Below, one piece after another: positions 6,108-11,494 of a DNA stretch of 13,390 nucleotides. Both the position numbers and the translations under genes were made by a program. The notes beneath the pieces are model-generated. The model saw nothing but the letters and a program-made list of their open reading frames with translations, ran no database searches and was not told the DNA's origin. This stretch comes from DSFT01 sp032249175 (GTDB lineage: Bacteria; Hydrothermota; Hydrothermia; LBFQ01; DSFT01), in assembly GCA_032249175.1 (NCBI GenBank), contig JAVVGK010000031.1:1-13390 (forward strand), read 5' to 3'. The stretch's first letter is position 1; every line of letters starts with the position of its first letter.

Positions 6108-6657
6108 AGTTTATAAATTCTTTGGAAATAAGCTAATTCTTGAAGTTTCAAATGTTTATTTTGAAATTATTGTTCCTTTCAAATATAAGCTTGAAGAAAA
6201 TAGTGATATTTTTATTTGGACACAAATGATATTTAATGAAAGTGGTTTTAATTTATATGGTTTTTTAAGTGAAAGTGAAAAAATTTGGTTTAATGAGTTA
6301 ATTAAAATTTCAGGTATTGGACCAAATGTTGCTATTAACATAATTTCACAAATAGATTTAAATGAATTTCAAGAAATTGTAATTAAGGAAGATTTTAAAA
6401 GTTTAACAAGACTTAAAGGTATAGGTAAAAAAATAGCTGAAAGAATAATTTTTGAAATGAAAGATAAAGTTCAAATGTTGCCATCTGAAACTTCAAAGTT
6501 TACAGAAGATTTTATAACTGCTTTAAATGTTTTATTAAGTCTTGGTGTTGATTACAATAATGCTAAAAACTCTTTAATATCTGTTCTAAAAGAGAAAGGA
6601 AATTTAAAAGCAGAAGAGCTAATAAAGTTAGCATTAAATAAAATGAAAATGAAGTAG
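6085..6657 (+). CDS. ruvA: Holliday junction branch migration protein RuvA
   Basis: The tetrameric DNA-binding component that loads the RuvB motor onto Holliday junctions. It has 190 residues. The N-terminal OB-fold begins MIWGLKGKVY; the two helix-hairpin-helix motifs are at about 72-88 (IKISGIGPNVAINIIS) and 107-125 (LTRLKGIGKKIAERI); the small C-terminal domain III that contacts RuvB is at about 140-188. All three domains are present. It follows ruvC with a 23-bp overlap; ruvB is not in the window. It is the last gene of the operon starting at atpD. Confidence 0.93.
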   Translation: MIWGLKGKVYKFFGNKLILEVSNVYFEIIVPFKYKLEENSDIFIWTQMIFNESGFNLYGFLSESEKIWFNELIKISGIGPNVAINIISQIDLNEFQEIVIKEDFKSLTRLKGIGKKIAERIIFEMKDKVQMLPSETSKFTEDFITALNVLLSLGVDYNNAKNSLISVLKEKGNLKAEELIKLALNKMKMK

Positions 6658-6859
6658 AAATTTTTATAGTGTGAAGTCTTACATAAACTTTAATGCTTTA
6701 TTTAATAAGAGATCTTCGCCCTGAAACATAAAAATTGGTATTTTAAAGCTGAAGGCTTAAATATAGGGTGGGGGAACAACCTGTGAAGATTTTAAAAAAT
6801 TATAGTTTTTATTGGGGGTTATAAGCGGAAGGCTTGATTTTAGAATCGTATTTTCAGAA

Positions 6860-6898
6860 TTATTGAACAAGGCATAAACTTTATGCTTTGTCCAATAA
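6860..6898. repeat. Long perfect-type hairpin (inverted repeat)
   Basis: The arms 6860-6877 and 6881-6898 pair over 18 positions, with one A/C mismatch (6866/6892), one G-T wobble (6871/6887) and a 3-base loop at 6878-6880. Such a stem is unlikely by chance. It is not followed by a T-run on either strand, so it does not look like a standard terminator. Confidence 0.7.
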
Positions 6899-6905
6899 AT
6901 GGTGT

Positions 6906-6930
6906 TAAGTGGTTGATTATCAAGAACTTA
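6906..6930. repeat. Short hairpin with tandem-mismatch internal loop
   Basis: TAAGT (6906-6910) pairs with ACTTA (6926-6930) and TTGA (6913-6916) with TCAA (6920-6923). They are separated by an internal loop of gg opposite ga and closed by a 3-base loop. The core TTGATTATCAA recurs at 7540-7550 just after the next gene pair. Confidence 0.5.
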
Positions 6931-6972
6931 TAAAAATTTCAGGAAATTATTGATTTTATTGGGGGTTTATTT

Positions 6973-6990
6973 AGGGGGCGAAAGCCCCCT
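6973..6990. repeat. GC-rich hairpin with GAAA tetraloop
   Basis: AGGGGGC-GAAA-GCCCCCT forms a perfect 7-bp stem capped by a GNRA tetraloop, by far the most GC-rich feature of the window. The downstream sequence GCCGAAAGTAAATATG has no T-run, so intrinsic termination of the ruvA operon is doubtful. It lies 39 bases upstream of the start codon at 7029. Confidence 0.7.
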
Positions 6991-7006
6991 GCCGAAAGTA
7001 AATATG

Positions 7007-7022
7007 CTTTAAAATTTTAAAA
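7007..7022 (+). promoter_or_regulatory. Promoter box upstream of the 7029 gene
   Basis: CTTTAAAATTTTAAAA repeats the element found between cas8b and atpD. TAAAAT ends 13 nt before the ATG at 7029, which has no Shine-Dalgarno. It is interpreted as a -10 box. Confidence 0.45.
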
Positions 7023-7028
7023 TCAACT

Positions 7029-7406
7029 ATGAAGGAAAAATATAAAAATTCTTCTATTTTAGAAGTTGATATTGAAAATGTTTTAAGAGAACTTTCCAAA
7101 GAAATAAGGATAAATAACATAAACTCCATTCGTGATTATTTAATTGAATTTCCTGATATTATAGATATTATCCCAAAAGCTGTTAATTCTGCTAAAAAGT
7201 ACTTTCCAAATGCTCAAATTGTTTTAGATTTTTATATTGATCCAGAAATTGATGATAAGTATCCTATAATATATGTCCGAGCGGAAGATTATGATGATAA
7301 ATTTATGGAGCTTTTAAATAAAGCGGAAGAAGATTTTATGGAAGATCTTATTGGCAAAAGAGGTTGGATTTTATTAACTACTGATTTTGGGAAACCTGAT
7401 GAATGA
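7029..7406 (+). CDS. Small acidic protein of unknown function, paired with a short downstream ORF
   Basis: A 125-residue acidic soluble protein with no signal peptide or membrane segment. The C-terminal half (about 57-120) looks like a compact alpha/beta domain: IVLDFYIDPEIDDKYPIIYV, then a helix with KAEEDFMEDLIGKRGW and a closing strand ILLTTDF. I recall similar hypothetical proteins encoded directly before HEPN-like small proteins, a gene arrangement reminiscent of toxin-antitoxin pairs, but this is memory and was not checked. The stop overlaps the start of the 45-codon ORF at 7399, so the two are coupled. The promoter-like box at 7007-7022 suggests its own transcript. Function is not assigned. 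Confidence 0.75.
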   Translation: MKEKYKNSSILEVDIENVLRELSKEIRINNINSIRDYLIEFPDIIDIIPKAVNSAKKYFPNAQIVLDFYIDPEIDDKYPIIYVRAEDYDDKFMELLNKAEEDFMEDLIGKRGWILLTTDFGKPDE

Positions 7407-7536
7407 ATTTGATTGGAGGGAGTATTTAAATTTAGCAAAATTTCTTTTAGATTTAAAAAGCTCAGGAATATCAAAAGAAGCATTATATCGTTGTGCTGTT
7501 AGTTATGCTGATGATATAATCCAAATTCTTAAATAA
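7399..7536 (+). CDS. 45-residue ORF, possible truncated HEPN-like partner
   Basis: ATG at 7399 overlaps the preceding stop by 8 bp and opens a 45-codon frame ending in TAA at 7534-7536. It begins MNEFDWREYLNLAKFLL, a helix with the start typical of small HEPN-like proteins as I remember them, and continues SKEALYRCAVSYADDIIQIL. In intact HEPN proteins this second helix would read on through an Arg-x4-6-His motif, with further helices after it. Here the frame stops at once and no His is present. It is either a genuine very short coupled protein or the remnant of a deleted toxin-like gene. No continuation in other frames was found in 7537-7602. Confidence 0.5.
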   Translation: MNEFDWREYLNLAKFLLDLKSSGISKEALYRCAVSYADDIIQILK

Positions 7537-7570
7537 GAATTGATTATCAAAAGCTGAAAAGAGGGATTTT

Positions 7571-7588
7571 TTAAAGCCATAGGCTTAA
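7571..7588. repeat. Small hairpin after the 7029/7399 pair
   Basis: AAGCC-ATA-GGCTT with outer TT/AA pairs around one bulged A. The same design (TTT, bulged A, AAGC ... GCTTAAA) occurs at 6742-6762. It could help end the upstream transcript, but no T-run follows. The rest of 7537-7602 shows nothing else. Confidence 0.35.
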
Positions 7589-7602
7589 TTTCATAGTTTC
7601 AC

Positions 7603-7617
7603 CTTTAAAATTTTAAA
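7603..7617 (+). promoter_or_regulatory. Promoter box immediately before the MBL-fold gene
   Basis: CTTTAAAATTTTAAA is another copy of the box seen at operon starts. TAAAAT ends 5 nt before the ATG at 7617, the shortest spacing in the window. The TSS could therefore lie at or just past this ATG, which leaves the internal ATG at 7674 as an alternative start. Confidence 0.45.
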
Positions 7618-8576
7618 TGAAATTAAAATTCTTCCTTAACTTAATCAAAGAAATTATAAAAATTAGGTTTAATATGAGAGAAGTAGCGTTTAAAGTTCAG
7701 AAAATTGATGATAATTTTGTGGTTTTGGGAAATGCTTATGCTTATATTTATCTAATTAAAGTAAATAATTTAAATATCTTAATTGATACGGGAACAGCAT
7801 TTTTTGGCAATAAAGTAAAGGATTATTTAAAATCTGAAAGTATTGAAAAAATAGACTATCTGCTTTTAACACATTCACATTACGACCATATTGGAGGTGT
7901 TCCAATAATTTTAAAAAATTTTAAGGTAGAGCATATATTTGCTCATAGTTATTTTAAAAATGTTTTTAAGAGTCAGAAAGCCATTAGTGTAATAAATAAT
8001 TTAAATAAAATAGAGCTTAGTGTTTTAGATCCATTTTTAAAGTATGAGTTTGAGCCTTTTGAAATTACAAATGAAGTTAAAGAAAATGATTTTTTAGACT
8101 TTGGAAAAATTAAAATTTTATTTTATGAAACACCAGGTCATACGAGGGATTCTGTTTCCTATTATATATTACCTTATAAAATTATTATCCCAGGTGAAGC
8201 AATCGGTGTTCCTAATAAGGATGATACTTATATTCTACCCCAATTTTTATCAAGTTTTGAGAATTATATTGAAAGTATTAATAAAATCAAGAATTTAGAT
8301 ATTGAAATCATTGGACTTCCTCATGAGCATTTAATTTTCGGTAAAGAAAATGTTAAAAATTACATTCAATTATCCTTAAAAACAACTTATGAATATGCTA
8401 AAATAATTGAAGACGCAATTATGGAATACAAGAATTTTGATAAAATTTTAGATTATTTAACCGAAGAAATTCACCAAAAGAAAAATATAAGACAACCTAT
8501 CCATGCTTTCAGAGAAAATTTGAAAGCTCAAATAATAGCAATTTCAAGGTTCAAAAATTTAGAAATTAAATTTTAG
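7617..8576 (+). CDS. MBL-fold (metallo-beta-lactamase superfamily) metal-dependent hydrolase
   Basis: A 319-residue hydrolase with a binuclear metal site. The signature THSHYDHIGG gives H86, H88, D90 and H91; H175 is in ETPGHTRDSVSYY and H236 in GLPHEHLIFG. The bridging Asp of most family members appears to be Glu194 (IPGEAIGVP). Residues 40-60 (LINVN-like strands, then ILIDTGT) form the typical first sheet. The C-terminal 80 residues are helical, as in subfamilies that carry a substrate-capping region. The substrate is unknown; glyoxalase-II-like or phosphodiester hydrolysis are both possible. The first 19 residues (KLKFFLNLIKEIIKIRFN) are basic and not family-like, so the true start may be Met20 at 7674. 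The 3' end overlaps the convergent MetE-like gene by 11 bp. Confidence 0.85.
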   Translation: MKLKFFLNLIKEIIKIRFNMREVAFKVQKIDDNFVVLGNAYAYIYLIKVNNLNILIDTGTAFFGNKVKDYLKSESIEKIDYLLLTHSHYDHIGGVPIILKNFKVEHIFAHSYFKNVFKSQKAISVINNLNKIELSVLDPFLKYEFEPFEITNEVKENDFLDFGKIKILFYETPGHTRDSVSYYILPYKIIIPGEAIGVPNKDDTYILPQFLSSFENYIESINKIKNLDIEIIGLPHEHLIFGKENVKNYIQLSLKTTYEYAKIIEDAIMEYKNFDKILDYLTEEIHQKKNIRQPIHAFRENLKAQIIAISRFKNLEIKF

Positions 8577-9471
8577 CTATTAGTTCTTTTAGGAATTGAA
8601 CTTTCTTATTAGCAATTTCTCTCGGGAGTAGCTCAAAATCACAAGAACCTGAAATAATGATAAATGTTGGTTTTAGTTCATTTAGAATTTTATCCAAAAC
8701 AATTTTTACATCTTCATAAGTTTCAATTATTGAGTTTGTATTATCTAAAATTCCAGCTAATATGCCAATATCTTTTCTATTGAAGTTTTTAGCAATTATC
8801 TCAATATCATTAAATGTAAAATCTATGCCAATTCCATCAATTTCAAATTTTAAAATTTCTTTTAAAAATTCAGATACATCTGAAAAATATGTATTTAATA
8901 TAATTTTCCCTTTAATTTCTTTTCTTATCATTTCAAAAAATTTTCTTAATTCTGAAAATAAGTCATAATCTTTATAAAAACCAAGAGAAGGTTCTTGAAA
9001 ATAGAAATAATTATATCCCTTCTCTTCAAGTAATTTTAAAATTGTTTTTAGCATATTACTTATTTTATCCGAATAATAGTTTTCTGAAAAGTACTTGAAA
9101 ATTCCAAGTGAGGGCAAAATTGCTAAATTTCCAAATTTAAAGTAATTTTTAATCCAACTCTCAGCATTTTTTATTTCAAAATCATTAAATTTTAGAATTC
9201 TATAAAATGTATTTGTTTCAAAATATCTTTTAAGACCATTAACTTCTGATTTTGTTAATTCTGAAAAAGGTCTTAATAAGTCCTGCCAATTTAAAAGTCC
9301 ATCCGATATTATTTTAAATCCTTTTTGTAGCTCTTTTAAGCTTTCATAATCTTCTTCATAAGCTATTAATAGTTCTTCATATTTGATTCTGTTTCTTTCA
9401 TAATCTCTTGTTGCTTTTATAAGCTTTTCACTTCTTGGGTACTTTCCATTTAAGGATATTAATTTCTCCAT
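8566..9471 (-). CDS. Core-MetE-like methyltransferase-family protein lacking canonical zinc ligands
   Basis: It resembles the short archaeal-type, cobalamin-independent methionine synthase (only the catalytic half of MetE). The N-terminal GKYPRSEKLIKA, SDGLLNWQDLLRPFSEL, YFQEPSLGF, ILAGILDNTNSIIETYEDV and GSCDFELLPREIANKKV are landmarks of the TIM-barrel. In true MetE, zinc is held by His-x-Cys, Glu and a later Cys. Here the His-x-Cys region reads ILNTYFSDV (Asn195, Tyr197, counting from 9477) and the whole protein has no histidine; only the late Cys279 remains. Methionine synthesis by the usual chemistry is therefore doubtful. The start is placed at the second ATG (9471), 6 nt from AAAGGAGG; the ATG at 9477 is only 1 nt from it. 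It overlaps the MetF-like gene, implying a shared methyl-folate role. Confidence 0.7.
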   Translation of the reverse strand: MEKLISLNGKYPRSEKLIKATRDYERNRIKYEELLIAYEEDYESLKELQKGFKIISDGLLNWQDLLRPFSELTKSEVNGLKRYFETNTFYRILKFNDFEIKNAESWIKNYFKFGNLAILPSLGIFKYFSENYYSDKISNMLKTILKLLEEKGYNYFYFQEPSLGFYKDYDLFSELRKFFEMIRKEIKGKIILNTYFSDVSEFLKEILKFEIDGIGIDFTFNDIEIIAKNFNRKDIGILAGILDNTNSIIETYEDVKIVLDKILNELKPTFIIISGSCDFELLPREIANKKVQFLKELIAKI

Positions 9472-10334
9472 TTCCATACCTCCTTTATTCTATGAACTGC
9501 ATATGCTGCGACTTGTAAATTATTATACATTACATGCTCAACATTTATTCCTATGTTTTCCATATTTAAAAAGCATAGCTCTTGAAATAAACTTTCAATA
9601 ATTTCAATACTTCTCTTTTCAAGCTTTTTCTCATCTTCTAATAAATAATTTTCAATTTCCTTAGGAACATATACACCAAGCCATTTTAAAAATTCTAAAT
9701 CCTTTCTTTGACTTACAGGAGCAAAACTAATGTAAATTTTTGATGGTTTTATGTTTTCTTCTTCGCATAATTTAAAATATTCATAAATAACTTTTTTAGC
9801 ATTTTCCAATTCAAATACAATTTGTGAAATAAATGCTTTCATTCCTGCTTTTGTTTTTTCAAGTAGTTTTTTTGATTCGTCTTTTCTATGAAATATAGTA
9901 ATTCCATATATATTTTTAAAATAGTTTTTTGCTATTAATGTTGCTGGAATTGGATGATAACCAGGATATTTAATTTTTGAACTTTCCCCTCCAACAATTA
10001 ATAAATAATTAAAACTTTTTGAATTTTCCTTAATCCAATCTTCAAACTCTTCTTTTTCCATAATAACTGAAATTTTATTTAAGATAATTTCAACAGAATT
10101 ATCAAAGTTTTTAATTATTTTTCCAAATTCAGCATTATCAAATTTCATTTTATAAGGAATGATTCTTTGACCTCTACTTCTTTCCTCTATAACTTCTGGA
10201 ATACTTATGAAATCAATATCAAGAATCTTCGTTATATTAGCTACTTCAAAAGCTTTTCTTTCAATTTTTGATATATCCCATTCTAAGGGTGGAGGGATTA
10301 CTGTAAAAATTATTTCTAATTGATTACAATTCAT
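9459..10334 (-). CDS. Methylenetetrahydrofolate reductase (MetF)-like protein
   Basis: A 291-residue TIM-barrel protein of the MTHFR family, which reduces 5,10-methylene-tetrahydrofolate to 5-methyl-tetrahydrofolate with flavin. Landmarks are IIFTVIPPPLEW (8-19) at the first strand, ISIPEVIEERSRGQRIIPY (44-61), YLLIVGGESSKIKYPGY (110-126), YGITIFHRKDESKKLLEK (143-160), KAGMKAFISQIVFE (162-175) and FLKWLGVYVP (215-224). Gln171 matches the conserved substrate-binding Gln of MetF. The Glu that in E. coli MetF precedes FFPP is Thr11 here, so the proton-donor chemistry may differ. The C-terminal 60 residues are helical with NVEHVMYNN. The gene overlaps the MetE-like gene by 13-19 bp, making a two-gene methyl-branch unit; it diverges from tsaE. 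Confidence 0.72.
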   Translation of the reverse strand: MNCNQLEIIFTVIPPPLEWDISKIERKAFEVANITKILDIDFISIPEVIEERSRGQRIIPYKMKFDNAEFGKIIKNFDNSVEIILNKISVIMEKEEFEDWIKENSKSFNYLLIVGGESSKIKYPGYHPIPATLIAKNYFKNIYGITIFHRKDESKKLLEKTKAGMKAFISQIVFELENAKKVIYEYFKLCEEENIKPSKIYISFAPVSQRKDLEFLKWLGVYVPKEIENYLLEDEKKLEKRSIEIIESLFQELCFLNMENIGINVEHVMYNNLQVAAYAVHRIKEVWKWRN

Positions 10335-10374
10335 AAAATCTGATAATTTTAAAGGGCTATAAAATTTTCATAGT
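10335..10374. promoter_or_regulatory. Divergent promoter region between metF-like gene and tsaE
   Basis: Forty bases separate the two starts. Plus strand: CTATAAAATT ending about 8 nt before the TTG of tsaE. Minus strand: CTTTAAAATT about 10 nt before the ATG at 10334. Both copies match the box at the other operon starts, and neither gene has a Shine-Dalgarno. Confidence 0.5.
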
Positions 10375-10791
10375 TTGTTATCTATAATAACAAAGTCGGA
10401 GGAAGAAACCAAAAAATTTGCTTATGAATTTGCTAAAAAATTAAATTTAGAGCATTTGCCTATCATAATAAGACTGATTGGTGAGGTTGGAAGTGGTAAA
10501 ACTACATTTACAAGAGGTTTTTTAAAGTTTTTTAATATTGAGAATGTAAGAAGTCCAAGTTTCACAATTATAAATGAATACAATGCTAATAATTTAAAAA
10601 TATATCATATTGATTTTTATAGATTAAAGGGTTCTGAATTTGAAAATTTAGGAATTGATGAGATTTTAATGAAAAAAGCAATAATTATTATTGAATGGCC
10701 TGAAAATGTTAATTTAAATTTTGAAAAAACAATTGATATTGAATTTGAAATTTTGTCAGAAAATGAAAGAAGAATTACAATTTTTTTTTAA
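10375..10791 (+). CDS. tsaE: tRNA threonylcarbamoyladenosine biosynthesis ATPase TsaE
   Basis: The ATPase that works with TsaB and TsaD to install the t6A37 modification on ANN-decoding tRNAs. It has 138 residues, normal length. The Walker A motif is GEVGSGKTT (36-44), followed by the family signatures SPSFTIINEY (60-69), IYHIDFYRL (76-84) with the magnesium-binding Asp80, and IIEWPE (105-110). It starts with TTG at 10375 behind a -10-like box, and no better start exists nearby. The last codons include a run of nine T (10781-10789), a possible slippage site next to the stop. The stop overlaps that of the convergent methyltransferase gene by about 4 bp. tsaB and tsaD are not in the window. Confidence 0.93.
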   Translation: MLSIITKSEEETKKFAYEFAKKLNLEHLPIIIRLIGEVGSGKTTFTRGFLKFFNIENVRSPSFTIINEYNANNLKIYHIDFYRLKGSEFENLGIDEILMKKAIIIIEWPENVNLNFEKTIDIEFEILSENERRITIFF

Positions 10792-11423
10792 ACCTTTGAT
10801 GAGGAAATACAAACAAATCCACCTTCTTTGTGAAATCCCTCTTTTATTTCAAAATTTTCAATTGGCTTTTCATCTTGTGGTTTTTCAAAAAGCGTTGTTA
10901 AAACTTTATTAATTTTAAATTTTGATAATTCTAACATAGCACAAATTTCATAATAAGAGTAAAAAAATGCCTTTTGATATAATGGATGTTCCTTTTTATT
11001 TTTATAAAATTGTGCCCAAGGTGAGTCCCAAAGTATTAATCCAAGAACTAATTTTCCATCATTTTTTAAAACTCTATAACTTTCTTTCAAAACTAAAAAT
11101 GGTTCTTTTACAAAACAAAGTGAAACGACTATTAAAACCAAGTCAAATACTTCATTTTTAAATGGTAATTGCTCACCCTTTGATTTTAAAACTACAATAT
11201 TTCTACTTTTAGCGACTTTTAGCATATTAAACGAAATATCTACCCCATATTTTACATTTAGTTTTTCAGCAAATCTTCCTGTTCCAACACCTATTTCAAG
11301 CCCTCTATTAAAAGAACCTATAATTTTATTTAAACATTGAAGTTCTAAATTATAAGCACTCTTACCAAATGGTTTTTCAAACCATTCATCGTACTTTTGA
11401 TAATAACTATCAAATATATTCAT
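10788..11423 (-). CDS. Class I SAM-dependent methyltransferase
   Basis: A 211-residue soluble methyltransferase of the Methyltransf_11/UbiE-like fold when started at Met 11423. It begins MNIFDSYYQKYDEWFEKPFG; the SAM-binding loop is LEIGVGTGRF, followed by YGVDISFNML (acidic ribose contact), KGEQLPFKNEVFDLVL and VLKESYRVLKNDGKLVLGLI, in canonical order. The substrate is unknown. The frame is open up to a TTG at 11504, but those extra 27 codons resemble no methyltransferase N-terminus and overlap another coupled ORF. The ATG at 11423 overlaps the TGA of the 24-codon ORF as ATGA, so the shorter form is preferred. It is the last gene of the mnmG transcription unit and converges on tsaE. Confidence 0.85.
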   Translation of the reverse strand: MNIFDSYYQKYDEWFEKPFGKSAYNLELQCLNKIIGSFNRGLEIGVGTGRFAEKLNVKYGVDISFNMLKVAKSRNIVVLKSKGEQLPFKNEVFDLVLIVVSLCFVKEPFLVLKESYRVLKNDGKLVLGLILWDSPWAQFYKNKKEHPLYQKAFFYSYYEICAMLELSKFKINKVLTTLFEKPQDEKPIENFEIKEGFHKEGGFVCISSSKV

Positions 11424-11494
11424 TTTTGAAAAATTGGCTTTAAAACCCAATAAAGTCCAATAAAAAATAGTATAGAAAAGTAAATAATATCCAT
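11420..11494 (-). CDS. 24-residue single-membrane-segment microprotein between mnmG and methyltransferase
   Basis: The ATG at 11494-11492 shares one base with the mnmG stop (TGATG) and opens a 24-codon frame ending with TGA at 11422-11420, which overlaps the methyltransferase ATG by 4 nt. The peptide starts MDIIYFSILFFIGLYWVL and ends with a short basic tail containing K, P and K. Residues 3-18 form one hydrophobic stretch long enough to insert in or lie along a membrane, with a positive tail that would stay in the cytoplasm. Two exact stop/start couplings in series argue for real translation, though it might only serve to pass ribosomes to the methyltransferase. Not a known family. Confidence 0.5.
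   Translation of the reverse strand: MDIIYFSILFFIGLYWVLKPIFQK

Larger units (their letters stand above)
6658..7006. other. Non-coding, hairpin-rich intergenic region; candidate structured RNA
   Basis: About 350 bases after ruvA with no plausible gene on either strand. It holds several inverted repeats: GAAG-TCTTA (6673-6681) against TAAGA-GAT-CTTC (6706-6717); 6742-6762 (AAGC/GCTT stem plus flanking TTT/AAA); 6860-6898 (18-position stem); 6906-6930; and 6973-6990. Two diverged motif copies occur: CATAAACTTTA(A)TGCTTT at 6682 and 6873, and TTTTATTGGGGGTT at 6807 and 6954. G-runs stand out against the AT-rich background. No known RNA family is recognised and no tRNA is present. It could be a small RNA, a leader of the 7029 gene, or decayed mobile sequence. 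Confidence 0.4.

Noticed and set aside
6973..6990. Rho-independent terminator of the ruvA operon
   Set aside because: The stem is strong but neither strand has a T-run after it, so it is listed only as a hairpin.
6658..7028. tRNA or rRNA gene in the long gap
   Set aside because: No cloverleaf, T-loop consensus or rRNA-like sequence was found.
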